Assembly (NCBI GenBank): GCA_027622555.1
Contig: JAQBYJ010000023.1
Location: 1-62,148, forward strand
DNA from: Verrucomicrobiota bacterium
Lineage (GTDB): Bacteria > Verrucomicrobiota > Verrucomicrobiia > Opitutales > UBA2995
DNA length: 62,148 bases
Direction: 5' to 3'
Positions 1-8,701 of this stretch are shown here, piece by piece (position 1 is the stretch's first letter; each line of letters opens with the position of its first letter). The notes below the pieces were generated by a model that was not told the DNA's origin, made no database searches, and worked only from the letters and a program-made list of their open reading frames with translations. Made by a program: the position numbers and the translations under genes.

Positions 1-277
1 AAGGTCGTAACTCACCGCGCTTTTAATTACACACCGGAGATTCGGTAGTAAGATACCTCCTGCTACCAAAAACTTAGATGCGGGATCCGGGGTGCTCTCC
101 TTCGCCCGAGGGCTTCGGCGTGACAAGTAGGAACAATATTAATCGCGATCCCGAGCGTTTTATAATTACGGGTCGCGAATTTACCGAGGCCTTAGCCGGG
201 ATTTTTCTCGCCAACCAGATATCCTATTTCAAGATTCCAGTGAATACCCACGCAGAATCTAAAATCCCGAAATTACT

Positions 278-1825
278 ATGTCACTAAACCTAGGTGTTTT
301 ATTAGCGAATTCAACAAGGCAATACGGCTCCGAAACAGCACTCATTTTTGAGGAGGAACGTTATTCCTATGATGAGTTGGACTCCGCTGTGCGGAAATTT
401 GCTGCGGAATTAATTGATGCCGGAATCGAGCGCGGCGACAAAGTTGGGATGATGATCTCTAACAGCTCTGAGTTTACCATTGCCTACTTTGGAATCGTTT
501 ACGCCGGTGGGGTCGCTGTAACTTTGAATACACTGCTCTCTGCAGATGAAATCGTCTACCAATTGACTAACTGTGAAGCCAAGGCCTTCATACTCCACAG
601 GGATTGCCAGGTGGCCGGGTTGGCGGGATATGGAAGGTGCGAAACTTGTAAGACTCTTTACCTTATCACAAATGGAGATGAGGACTCCATACCATCAAAC
701 GCCAGAAGTTTTTCTGAAGCCTTGCAAAGGTCGGAACATGCGGATGTATGCCAAACTATGGCCGACGATACGGCGGTTGTTATTTATACCAGTGGAACCA
801 CAGGCCACCCGAAAGGCGCCGAGCTTACCCACTTCAATCTGTTCTATAATGCCCAGTATATCGCTGAGCGTATGTTTAGTATATGGCCCAAAGAGATTAA
901 CCTGGTTCAGCCTGGCTTCGTAGGATTCGGCGGTCTTCCACTGTATCATATTTTCGCTCAAACCGCAGTCCAGAACGCCATACTCCTGGGCGGCGGCACT
1001 GTTACCTATCTTAAACGATTTACTCCCGCTGACGCAGCGCGCATCATTGAACGAGATAAGGTAACCTTCTTTCCAGGAGTGCCCACCATGTATTTCGCAA
1101 TCCTCCACGATCAGGCATGCAAGGATGCAGACCTTTCGAGCGTTAAATTCTGTGTCTCCGGAGGTGCTCCCATGCCGGTTGAAGTTAAAGGCAAGTTTGA
1201 AGAGAAGTTCAACGTGAGGATTCAGGAAGCCTATGGACTAACAGAGACGTCTCCTCTTGCAACCCACCAGCCGCTGGATGAAACCAAAAAAATCGGGACC
1301 GTTGGTAAGGCGATTGCAGGAACGGATATGAAGGTCGTCGATGAACAGGATCAGGAGATGCCCCAAGGCGAACGTGGTGAAGTCATCATGCGCGGTCACC
1401 ACATCATGAAAGGCTATTACAAAAATCCGGATGCCACGGCTACCGCACTGCGCGGTGGATGGTTTCATTCAGGTGATATTGGCTACATCGATGAAGAAGG
1501 AGATCTATTCATTGTCGACCGCACAAAGGACATGATCATTCGCGGAGGATACAACGTCTACCCCCGCGAAGTTGAAGAAGTGCTATACACTCATCCTGCC
1601 GTGATGGAAGCAGCGGTCATCGGGATTCCACATGAAATGTACGGTGAGGAAGTTAAGGCAGTGGTCTCTCTAAAGCCCGGACAGAAAGCAAGTGCTGAAG
1701 AAATTATCGCTTTTTGCAAACAACACATCGCCGCCTACAAATACCCACGCCATGTGGAAATCATTGACTCCTTGCCCAAAGGCCCCACCGGAAAACTTCT
1801 CAAACGCGCATTGCGGGAGGCGTAA
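278..1825 (+). CDS. Acyl-CoA synthetase (AMP-forming, long-chain fatty acid type)
   Basis: Activates a carboxylic acid, most likely a fatty acid, to its acyl-CoA through an acyl-adenylate (ANL superfamily). The 515-residue protein shows the whole family signature: the phosphate-binding loop YTSGTTGHPKGAELTH near residue 170, YGLTETSP near 325, the hinge region HSGDIGYIDEEGDL and DRTKDMIIRGGYNVYP near 405-430, and the C-terminal catalytic lysine in PKGPTGKLLKR. Length is normal for the family and no signal peptide is seen, so it is cytoplasmic. The ATG at 278 has no clear Shine-Dalgarno site. It stands alone; nothing upstream in the window is co-directional. Seen: motifs. Known: adenylation chemistry. 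The chain length of the substrate is not readable. Confidence 0.93.
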   Translation: MSLNLGVLLANSTRQYGSETALIFEEERYSYDELDSAVRKFAAELIDAGIERGDKVGMMISNSSEFTIAYFGIVYAGGVAVTLNTLLSADEIVYQLTNCEAKAFILHRDCQVAGLAGYGRCETCKTLYLITNGDEDSIPSNARSFSEALQRSEHADVCQTMADDTAVVIYTSGTTGHPKGAELTHFNLFYNAQYIAERMFSIWPKEINLVQPGFVGFGGLPLYHIFAQTAVQNAILLGGGTVTYLKRFTPADAARIIERDKVTFFPGVPTMYFAILHDQACKDADLSSVKFCVSGGAPMPVEVKGKFEEKFNVRIQEAYGLTETSPLATHQPLDETKKIGTVGKAIAGTDMKVVDEQDQEMPQGERGEVIMRGHHIMKGYYKNPDATATALRGGWFHSGDIGYIDEEGDLFIVDRTKDMIIRGGYNVYPREVEEVLYTHPAVMEAAVIGIPHEMYGEEVKAVVSLKPGQKASAEEIIAFCKQHIAAYKYPRHVEIIDSLPKGPTGKLLKRALREA

Positions 1826-2023
1826 CTAAATCGTCGATACCAACCAGGTCCTACAGCGAGATAGCCAGCTTAAACAAATTCCAGGCAAAACATATTTATC
1901 CGCAGAGGCGAAACCTCATGATGAGAAAAATCATGGATAATTGGACTGGAGCTTTTCTTCCTCAAACCTACATTCCTGATTAGTTTGTTCCATATTCTTT
2001 AACCATTAGTCTCCGCCAAGGCA

Positions 2024-2108
2024 CGGCTGATTCCACTGATAAGCACTGATTTTTTCTTTTCGAAATACCCGGACCGCATCTGTATAAATCTGCGTAATCT
2101 GTGGTTGG
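2024..2108. repeat. Iterated short-unit intergenic repeat
   Basis: Read on the minus strand, this stretch is made of near-copies of a 7-10 base unit: ACAGATTACG, CAGATTTATA, CAGATGCGG, then after a T/A-rich spacer ATCAGTGCTT, ATCAGTGGA, ATCAGCCG. It lies in the gene-free gap between the acyl-CoA synthetase and the IS630 element. Similar CAGATTA/ATCAGTG arrays occur between genes in many environmental bacteria as I recall them; that link is memory, not a search result. No coding potential. Confidence 0.45.
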
Positions 2109-2132
2109 TATTCAGCTCTCCAACGTCAAGGT

Positions 2133-2170
2133 GTCCAATCGGAGGGAGCGCAGCTTCCGAAGATTTGGAC
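2133..2170. repeat. Imperfect hairpin
   Basis: Outer arms GTCCAA (2133-2138) and TTGGAC (2165-2170) match perfectly as an inverted repeat, and an inner pair TCGGA / TCCGA lies within them. No T-run follows, so it is not an obvious terminator. It is probably another dispersed palindromic repeat but lacks the GTAG head of the main family in this window. Confidence 0.4.
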
Positions 2171-2234
2171 AACCGACTGGTTGAACAAAGCCTCTACGCG
2201 GCAGAAGGGGTTGAGTGTGCATGGGGTTTGAAAA

Positions 2235-2262
2235 ACCGGCAGCCTATCGCTAGACTACCGGT
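2235..2262. repeat. Hairpin upstream of recombinase fragment
   Basis: ACCGGCAG (2235-2242) and CTACCGGT (2255-2262) form an inverted repeat with one mismatch and a 12-base loop. It lies about 75 bases upstream of the recombinase fragment, where a recombination site could sit, but no second copy or core site was found. Function unknown. Confidence 0.35.
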
Positions 2263-2335
2263 CTTATGAAACATAAAAAAAGTAAGTACAACCAAAATCG
2301 AAAACCCGCTTTATTACAATCACAAATACGATTGT

Positions 2336-2464
2336 ATGAAGCTCTTTGCCGAGCATTTTCACCTCAAGGACGTGTCGCTGCGGACGATGCAGGCCTACTA
2401 CCGTGCGCTGCGCTTGCTCTATGAGCATTTCGGGAAGAATCCGAAGTATACTGTCGCACGTTAA
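2336..2464 (+). pseudogene. Tyrosine recombinase/integrase N-terminal fragment
   Basis: Reading from ATG 2336 gives 42 residues whose first 36 look like the SAM-like core-binding N-terminus of a phage-integrase/XerC-type recombinase (helix with LKDVSLRTMQAYYRALRLL, then YEHFGKNP). The catalytic R-H-R-Y domain is entirely missing. The last residues (TVAR) are encoded by the end of the IS630 element, whose TA target lies just after codon 37. Removing the element does not restore a long frame, because the rejoined site reads AAG-TAA, so the fragment was probably already broken or the stop lies at the insertion point. Assignment rests on pattern recognition of a short stretch. Confidence 0.5.
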
Positions 2465-3502
2465 GTTTTGTGATTCTCAAAGAACTGGAATTTGAGAGTA
2501 AGCAACGACTCAAGTTCAGCCTTATCTTCATTGGATAATTTTTCAAGACAGTGGTCGATGCGTGTTTGAACTTGTCAAAGGTTTCATAGTAACGGTTGGC
2601 CAGACAACGTTTTTTAACCAGTTTCCAAAGTCTTTCTATTAAATTCAAATTGGGACTGTACGATGGCAGAAACAGTAATTCGATATTCAGTTCTTCGGCT
2701 TTTTGCATCACGGTCCGGCAGCGTTGGTATCGAGCGTTGTCAAGAATCAGGGTAATGGAATCTTCTTCGTATTGGCTCCTTATTTTTTCAATCAGTTCGC
2801 ACACCGTCAACGCATTGATGTAGCCGGTGTTTTTGATGCTTATGATTTCCTTGCTATGGCTGTCGAGCGCTCCCAGCACGTTGTAACGCTGCCGTCCGGA
2901 TGATGTCTTGATAAACGGACGGACGAAACACCATACCATTCCATTCCGAGAAACGCGCCCAGGACAAAATGGGCGGCGTCCACGAAAAACACCTTGCGTT
3001 GGCCTCTGGAGGCCTCTTCCAGACGGGGCTTCATCTCCTCGCGATAGAAATCGAATTGGAGTTGCGGATCCGCTTTTGATGGAATCGATGAACATTTCCT
3101 CAGTGACATTCCCATTTTTTTCATGATCCTGCGCGTTTGGGATTCCGATAACTTCAGCCTCGTCATTTTTTCTATTCGCGCCACCGCGTCCTTGGCGTTT
3201 TGCACGGGTATGATTCTAAAGGAACACTCGATGCATTGCATAAAGGGCTCCAATGAACCGGACGGACAATAATAGCGATTCTCAATCAATTCACCTATGC
3301 CGCCATCGCGGAATAGTTTGATATAATTGGTCACCGTATTGGCGGAGAGCTTCATGCAAGCGGAGATGAAGGTGTTGTTCGCCCCTTCATGATGCATGGT
3401 AATCACCAAAAGCCTGTTTTTATTGCGCTGGTCGATCATGGGGTCGTCAAGAGCCTCGTGAATGTCGGAGATATCCTGATCGGTCAATTGCAGTTTAATC
3501 AT
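2364..3502 (-). pseudogene. IS630-type DDE transposase, frameshifted
   Basis: The first frame (ATG at 3502, to about 2945) gives the N-terminal helix-turn-helix region and the first catalytic aspartate in VFFVDAAHF. The second frame continues with VRPFIKTSSGRQRYNVLGALD, the second aspartate in LILDNARYQ and the glutamate in SPNLNLIERLWKLVKK, which is the IS630 DDE order. The frames part exactly at a tandem duplication of five bases (CCATT-CCATT on the plus strand, 2936-2945). Deleting one copy yields FLGMVWCFVRPF, which matches the family. The second frame has no stop within the element and reads about 85 bases into the flank. A programmed frameshift is less likely because no slippery heptamer is seen at the junction. 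Confidence 0.82.
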
Positions 3503-3579
3503 GTATCCATAATACAGATACTTATACTGCGGTCAATGAAATCATCATCCTTTTTCACAAAAGTTGTTGCGCGTCAGTA
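2449..3579 (-). mobile_element. IS630-family insertion sequence, complete ends, broken transposase
   Basis: A 1131-bp element, the usual size for IS630/Tc1-mariner-like bacterial elements. The left end reads TACTGTCGCACGTTAAGTTT and the reverse complement of the right end reads TACTGACGCGCAACAACTTT, both then continuing TTGTGA, so the terminal inverted repeats are about 26 bp and imperfect. A TA dinucleotide flanks each side (2447-2448 and 3580-3581), the TA target duplication known for this family. The transposase is on the minus strand in two overlapping frames. The element sits directly behind a recombinase fragment. Confidence 0.88.
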
Positions 3580-3736
3580 TAACTAGAAAGAACTTTCGCA
3601 TAACTATTAGTATACGTGATTATTTTAATGGGATAAGTATTCTCAATTTGAAGAATGAGTTTTTTTAAGTAGCTAATGATCATGTCAAAGGATGATTGTA
3701 TGCGGAGATTTATCAATGCCAATTTCCTTGTAAAAC

Positions 3737-4099
3737 ATGATTCAGAGTCAAGCTGTGTTAGCATTGATGAAAACGTGGATTCAGAAAGTGCGGGAGCCCG
3801 AACGGGGGTTGGACAAGGGGAATCGTAATGCATGGTGGATTACCCAGAGGTGGTATCTGAAATATGTTTTTCAGCGCGGCGAGAGTCACTTGTAGATGTG
3901 TCGTCAATATTTCCTCGGTAGTGCGAAACAAGAGCCAGGCGATCCAACTAGTCGTGACAATGGCAAAGTGTTATGGAAGGAAGCCGTTCTGATCAGGCCG
4001 AATCTCACCGACTGGCAGAAGGAGGAATCGGGTCAGGCAATGGCTTGGTATTTTAAGACGCTGGGGGCATTTGATAATGCTGGTAGAACAATTCAGTAA
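3737..4099 (+). pseudogene. Unrecognised gene remnant with in-frame stop
   Basis: Two short open stretches lie in the same frame, separated only by a TAG at 3893-3895. The first (52 residues from ATG 3737) contains KTWIQKVREPERGLDKGN and AWWITQRWYLKYVFQRGE. The second (67 residues) contains EAVLIRPNLTDWQKEESGQ and AWYFKTLGAFDNAG. The amino-acid mixture looks protein-like (tryptophan-rich, charged), but I recognise no family. It may be one decayed gene, or two chance frames between the IS630 element and the convergent sulfatase 1, whose stop it overlaps by 7 bases. The 3583-3736 stretch holds nothing else. Confidence 0.25.
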
Positions 4100-5541
4100 T
4101 CCATCCCATTGGCGCTGGCTTCGCAGGAGATCTGCCAGGCGATGAGCTGAGAGCGCATTTTCTTAACCACCTCGGGATGTTGATCCGCGATGTTGGTGGT
4201 TTCGGAAGGATCGGCAATCAGGTCGTAGAGTTCCCACTCGGTCATGGGGGCGGTGCCGTTGTCTGAATTGAGACGTTTTTCGTTGGGGTTGTGGACGAGC
4301 TTGAAACGGTTGTCGTTCAGAGTTGCCAGTCCATGTCCATCGAAGCCGATAGGACGAGGGCGCTCTTTCAAATCACTTTCAATCACTGGCAACAGTGAGA
4401 TGCCGTCGTACGGTCGCAGGTCCATTTCGGGTATTCGGAATCCAAGCACGTCCAGAATAGTTGGAAAGTAATCACTGGTGACAGCGGGGAAATCTGTAAC
4501 ACGACGGGAGACCCTGGCAGGCCACTCCAGAATCCCTGCCACACGAACACCACCTTCGTAGAGGGAACGCTTGCGTCCCCGAAATGGTCCGGCGCTCCCT
4601 TGATTGCGACCCTTGGCTTCCGGGTTACCTTCGGGGCCGTTGTCGGCGCAAAACCAGACCATGGTATTGTCGGCGACTCCCCACTCTTTCAGTGAGTTGC
4701 GAAGGCGTCCAACCTGTTCATCCAAGGCTGTGACAACTCCATAGAAGTGTTGTTTGCCTTCTTCTTCATTCGGATACATGGCCAAATACTCAGGCCCTGC
4801 AACGACAGGTGTGTGGGGCGCGTGAAACCAGATCACGGTAAAGAAGGGCATGTCGGTCTTCACTTGTTTTTCGATAAATGGAAGTGCCCTGTCCATAATG
4901 ATACGGCTATCACAACCGACCAATCCTTCTTCGACACCATTCACAACGTTCTTTCCATTCTCCCAGTAGAGTACCCGAGGATCAACGACACCGTCATGCG
5001 CGTTAGCCGGATCGTACGGATCCCAGGTTGAAACAGCATACTCAGTGGCAAACCATTCGTCCGAACCGGATGTCCCGGGTGTCGAATAGTTCTCCTCCGG
5101 ATTGCGTCCTTTCTTACCGGAGTATTCCGGAGTCATCGTACCCAAATGCCATTTGCCAAAATGTCCGGTGGCATAGCCTTGCATTTTCATCACCTCTGCC
5201 AAGGCGACTTCCTCGTCCGCCAGGTGTCCTTGATTCGCGGTAGGAATTCCGTAACGCGAAGGATGCCGTCCTGTCAGCACAGATCCACGAGTCGGGCTAC
5301 AAACCGGTGCCCCAGCATAGAAGCGGTTAAACTTCAAACCGCTAGCGGCCATGTCATCGAGGTTGGGAGTCTTGATAACCGGATGCCCGTTGTAGGCCAC
5401 GTCGCCCCATCCCAGGTCGTCGGCCATGATGAGGATGATATTCGGACGTGTGGATTCTGGAGATTCAGTGGAGGTAGTCTTAGGGGAAGCACCACAACCA
5501 ACCAAACAGACGCACAGCAATAGGTAAAGTAGACGAAGCAT
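4093..5541 (-). CDS. Type I sulfatase, lipoprotein (sulfatase 1)
   Basis: Hydrolyses sulfate esters using a formylglycine made from cysteine 81 in the core motif CSPTR, followed by GSVLTGR. The family metal site begins at IMADDLGWGD (residues 38-47); further active-site stretches are GKWHLG, HAPHTP and CADNGPEG. The N-terminus MLRLLYLLLCVCLVGC carries a lipobox (LVGC, C16), so the 482-residue protein is predicted to be a membrane-anchored lipoprotein outside the cytoplasm. It is a single minus-strand gene; the nearest plus-strand gene, an MFS transporter, diverges from it. Substrate cannot be read from sequence. The maturation enzyme (FGE or anSME) is not in the window. Confidence 0.93.
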   Translation of the reverse strand: MLRLLYLLLCVCLVGCGASPKTTSTESPESTRPNIILIMADDLGWGDVAYNGHPVIKTPNLDDMAASGLKFNRFYAGAPVCSPTRGSVLTGRHPSRYGIPTANQGHLADEEVALAEVMKMQGYATGHFGKWHLGTMTPEYSGKKGRNPEENYSTPGTSGSDEWFATEYAVSTWDPYDPANAHDGVVDPRVLYWENGKNVVNGVEEGLVGCDSRIIMDRALPFIEKQVKTDMPFFTVIWFHAPHTPVVAGPEYLAMYPNEEEGKQHFYGVVTALDEQVGRLRNSLKEWGVADNTMVWFCADNGPEGNPEAKGRNQGSAGPFRGRKRSLYEGGVRVAGILEWPARVSRRVTDFPAVTSDYFPTILDVLGFRIPEMDLRPYDGISLLPVIESDLKERPRPIGFDGHGLATLNDNRFKLVHNPNEKRLNSDNGTAPMTEWELYDLIADPSETTNIADQHPEVVKKMRSQLIAWQISCEASANGMDY

Positions 5542-5837
5542 AATTAACTAAAAGACAAGTTCGACTCCAAATACAACCGTCATTTGAACGAGTAATTAAT
5601 AAAATCAAAGCTCTCCTCTTCTGTTCCTTTAATCTGATGCCTTAATAGATTTGCCTGCAAACTTCCAAACTGCGGGGACAGTCACGATTTGATTCGCATC
5701 AGCTTCGTCATAGGTCTAGCGTATATTTTGTTTGGCTGTGCAGGTCCAGTTTCGCAATCTCTACATCAAAAAACGCTGAAAGAGTAAGACTACAATAAAG
5801 ATACGAAGTAATCGAAAAAACGAACTTCTTGCCGACC

Positions 5838-7055
5838 ATGCAAACACAACTCAAAGTCAAACTGTCTTTCTTCAATTTCCTGCAATACTTCATCTGGGGC
5901 AGCTGGTATGTCAGTATGGGCGCCTACCTTTCGGGAACGCTGAAGTTTGGTGGACAGGAGATCGGCGCGGCCTATGGCGCATTCGCGATTGGTTCAATGA
6001 TCTCGCCTTTTTTTGTTGGACTCATTGCTGACCGCTATTTCGCCTCGGAGAAAATGCTGGCTGTACTGGCATTGCTCGGAGGCGCGGCACTTTGCTTGTT
6101 GCCAAGGTTCGACACCTTTCTCCCATTTTACTCCACGTTGATTATTTACTGTGCCCTTTTTACACCAACACTCGCATTGGGAAACTCTCTCGCTCTCAAC
6201 CATCTTAAGGACGCTAAGACTGCGTTCCCTCGCGTGAAGCTATGGTCGGCCGTAGGATGGATTGGCGGCGGCGTCACGCTTACGATGCTGAAAGGAGAGC
6301 AATCATCGATACAATTCTACCTGGCCGGTTGCGCGTCTATCGCTCTGGCAATCTTTTCGCTTTCACTCCCTCATACGCCGCCACAAAAGACCGGCAAAGA
6401 TGTCGGCATAGGAGAATTGCTTGGACTGGACGCTCTTTCGCTGATGAAGAAACCGTCTTTCGCTATCTTCATTTCCTGTATGTTCCTGATCTGTATTCCC
6501 CTCTATTTCTACTTCGTGATGATGGGGATTTACCTCACTGAAATCGGATGGACAAGAATAGCCGGTAAGATGTCTCTCGCACAGGTTTCGGACGTCATCT
6601 TCATGTTGATGCTGCCTATCATGCTGAAAAGGCTGGGCTATAAGAAAACCATTTTTCTCGGAATTCTCGCATGGTGCGCCCGCTACTTCTTCCTCGCCGG
6701 GAGCGTCAGTTTGGCCGCGATGAGCGCGCCCCTTATCTTTGTCGCTATCCTGCTGCACGGAGTCTGCTACGATTTTCTGTTCATCGCTGGGCAGCTCTAC
6801 GTCGATGACCAGGCCAATCCACGGATCCGCGCCGCCTGTCAGGGATTCATCGCCTTTATCTTATGGGGCGTCGGCGCATTTGTTGGCACCATGATTGCGG
6901 GTAAGGTTCTGGCGATGTATGAGATTACAAATTCCGCAGGTGCCATAGTCCATGACTGGGCAAAGATCTGGCAGGTCCCAGCCTTTCTGTCTGTGGCCGT
7001 GCTGCTTGTTTTTGCGATATTTTTCCGCGAACCGCCACGAAAGGCGGAACTGTAA
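5838..7055 (+). CDS. MFS transporter, nucleoside:H+ symporter-like
   Basis: Inner-membrane carrier of about 12 helices, 405 residues from ATG 5838. The N-terminus (QLKVKLSFFNFLQYFIWGSW), PFFVGLIADRYF and FPRVKLWSAVGWI follow the nucleoside permease NupG/XapB branch of the major facilitator superfamily. Relatives encoded in polysaccharide-utilisation regions may carry other small polar substrates, so specificity is uncertain. A TTG three codons upstream (5829) is an alternative start; ATG was preferred because neither has a visible ribosome site. The gene is convergent with the esterase downstream (46 bases between stops). The 286 bases upstream to sulfatase 1 hold the divergent promoters but no recognisable boxes. 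Confidence 0.85.
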   Translation: MQTQLKVKLSFFNFLQYFIWGSWYVSMGAYLSGTLKFGGQEIGAAYGAFAIGSMISPFFVGLIADRYFASEKMLAVLALLGGAALCLLPRFDTFLPFYSTLIIYCALFTPTLALGNSLALNHLKDAKTAFPRVKLWSAVGWIGGGVTLTMLKGEQSSIQFYLAGCASIALAIFSLSLPHTPPQKTGKDVGIGELLGLDALSLMKKPSFAIFISCMFLICIPLYFYFVMMGIYLTEIGWTRIAGKMSLAQVSDVIFMLMLPIMLKRLGYKKTIFLGILAWCARYFFLAGSVSLAAMSAPLIFVAILLHGVCYDFLFIAGQLYVDDQANPRIRAACQGFIAFILWGVGAFVGTMIAGKVLAMYEITNSAGAIVHDWAKIWQVPAFLSVAVLLVFAIFFREPPRKAEL

Positions 7056-7101
7056 AAATACCATTATCGAGTTGAAAATCTTTTCAAAGAAAGGGTCCGT
7101 T

Positions 7102-7992
7102 TCACTTCAAGTGTTTATCAAAAAACGCGATGGCTCGCGCAGACAACATTTCGGGACTCTCATCCGCATTACGAAATCCATGGCCACCGTTTTTCACTTT
7201 GTATAATTGAGACTCTACACCCACCTTTTGCAGGGCACGATAGAGCAGCTCGCTTTGATTGTAGATCACGGACTCATCCTTATCCCCGTGCATAAGTAGC
7301 ATAGGAGGATCAGAGGGTGATACGTAGGTAATGGGATTCGCACGCTGGGTTTTCTCAGGATGATCCTGAATGGAACCGCCAATAAATAGTGATTCAGGTG
7401 AATCGGCTGCGTCATGATCAATGCCACCGGTCACGTCGTTCATGCGCAGAAAGTCAGTGGGACCAAACCAGTTGCAAACAGCCTGAACCGTAGGTGAAGC
7501 CATTTTGGTTACAGAGTGCGTATCAAAGATAAGCACATCATTGGTGGTGCCCAACAAAGCTACAAGATGACCTCCAGCCGAGGAGCCCCATACTCCAAAA
7601 CTATCAGGATCGAGTCCTAGCTTCGGAGCTTTCCAACGCAAGTAACTGATCGCGGCTTTACAGTCTTCAATCGCCGCCGGGAAGATCGCCTCGCCGCTCA
7701 AGCGATACTCCACCGAAGCCACCGCGTAACCGTGTTTCAACGCATCCGCACATTGATTAATTCCGTTCTTGCTTCCGCCTCTCCATCCACCCCCGTGAAT
7801 CCAGATGATCAAGGGTAACGGTTTGGTTGCTCCGGGAGGGATATATAAATCCAGAGGCAATTCACGATCCCCCACCTTTTGGTAGATAATATCTTTCGTA
7901 ACTTTCGTGCCTGCGGGTAGCTGAGGTCCGCGATTCTGTTGAGCAAAAACGAGAAAAGGAAATAGAAGAAAAACAAGGGCAATAGTTTTCAT
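7102..7992 (-). CDS. Secreted alpha/beta-hydrolase (BD-FAE/carboxylesterase type)
   Basis: A 296-residue hydrolase with signal peptide MKTIALVFLLFPFLVFAQ. The oxyanion motif HGGG is at 66-69, the nucleophile elbow GSSAG at 136-140 (Ser138), the likely acid Asp239 in HGDKDES and His271 in NGGHGF, giving a complete triad. This is the layout of secreted esterases that remove acyl or feruloyl groups from glycans or small esters. It starts 5 bases after the VapC stop, so it is probably the third gene of the antitoxin-toxin-hydrolase operon, an unusual partner. Activity as an ester hydrolase is well supported by family; substrate is not. Confidence 0.9.
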   Translation of the reverse strand: MKTIALVFLLFPFLVFAQQNRGPQLPAGTKVTKDIIYQKVGDRELPLDLYIPPGATKPLPLIIWIHGGGWRGGSKNGINQCADALKHGYAVASVEYRLSGEAIFPAAIEDCKAAISYLRWKAPKLGLDPDSFGVWGSSAGGHLVALLGTTNDVLIFDTHSVTKMASPTVQAVCNWFGPTDFLRMNDVTGGIDHDAADSPESLFIGGSIQDHPEKTQRANPITYVSPSDPPMLLMHGDKDESVIYNQSELLYRALQKVGVESQLYKVKNGGHGFRNADESPEMLSARAIAFFDKHLK

Positions 7993-7997
7993 GGGGA

Positions 7998-8402
7998 TTA
8001 TGTTGAAGAGAAGTTTTCCGGATCCAATGCCAGCTTAGGCATTTTATTAAGTAGAGCTTTATCCGTTGTAATTAATTTAGTGTCCAGCTTCATGGCAAGG
8101 CTTGCGAATTCAGCGTCGCAGGCTGAAATCGACAATCGTTTTGAAACTTCCAAAATGGATGGAGATGCCACCGAATATTCCCGATCAAACAGCAGGCTCT
8201 CAGCCTGTTGCATTCTGGCAACGGCTCCCTCCAATGACATGGCGGCATGCCGCATATGGGTTGATAATACATTGCGAAACTCTGACCTCCAAAGAAATGG
8301 AACACACCATTCCGGATCTGCAAGTAGTACCTTTCGGCAGTCTTCTGTCCTGATTCCCTCAATTAAGAGGTAAGCGATTATGTTTGTATCGACAACTATC
8401 AC
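7998..8402 (-). CDS. vapC: PIN-domain ribonuclease toxin (VapC family)
   Basis: A 134-residue PIN-domain protein, the usual VapC size. The four metal-binding acids can be placed at Asp5 (VVDTN), Glu41 (RSEFRN), Asp96 (ACDAEF) and Asp114 (TTDKAL), which would coordinate Mg/Mn for single-stranded RNA cleavage. The start is GTG at 8402, overlapping the antitoxin stop in GTGA, a tight translational coupling typical of these pairs. The 3' neighbour is a secreted esterase 5 bases away. Family members cleave tRNA or rRNA when freed from their antitoxin; the actual target here is unknown. Confidence 0.92.
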   Translation of the reverse strand: MIVVDTNIIAYLLIEGIRTEDCRKVLLADPEWCVPFLWRSEFRNVLSTHMRHAAMSLEGAVARMQQAESLLFDREYSVASPSILEVSKRLSISACDAEFASLAMKLDTKLITTDKALLNKMPKLALDPENFSST

Positions 8403-8638
8403 GGTCTGCCTTCGGAGAGCGCCTTTTCCAACAATTTAGTGTCAAGCCGAACAGAGTCGGACACTCTGATTTTGTCGACGGATTGTAATACCTTGGTGAC
8501 ATCAATCTGAGGTACAGCCACCACAGACTGCAAGCAGGACACCACCTCCCCATTCAACGAACGTCCGTTGCGCAATGCTCTTTCCTTCAGAGCACCATGC
8601 ACAGAATCCGGAATGTTTTTAATAGTAATTGTAGCCAT
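8399..8638 (-). CDS. Ribbon-helix-helix antitoxin (FitA/VapB-like)
   Basis: A 79-residue protein from ATG 8638. The N-terminus ATITIKNIPDSVHGALKERA followed by RNGRSLNGEV is the FitA/Arc-type ribbon-helix-helix DNA-binding fold, and the C-terminal half would wrap the toxin. A longer frame upstream to 8722 exists, but the fold begins at this ATG and the longer start would run into the divergent serpin gene. It precedes and overlaps the PIN toxin by 4 bases. Antitoxins of this class normally repress their own operon; the 63-base gap to the serpin start would hold that operator, though I see no clear palindrome there. Confidence 0.85.
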   Translation of the reverse strand: MATITIKNIPDSVHGALKERALRNGRSLNGEVVSCLQSVVAVPQIDVTKVLQSVDKIRVSDSVRLDTKLLEKALSEGRP

Positions 8639-8701
8639 ACATAAATTCCATATTGGTTGCATTATGATTGTCAAATGGTTAAAGCCCCAGACAATTATTC
8701 C

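Noticed and set aside
1-277. Opening bases AAGGTCGTAAC and a 69-codon frame at 78-287
   Set aside because: The opening resembles part of the 3' end of 16S rRNA, but the following bases do not continue as rRNA. The frame overlaps the acyl-CoA synthetase start and has no family features.
3555-3833. 92-codon minus-strand frame
   Set aside because: It runs across the right end of the IS630 element and shows no recognisable fold, signal or partner.
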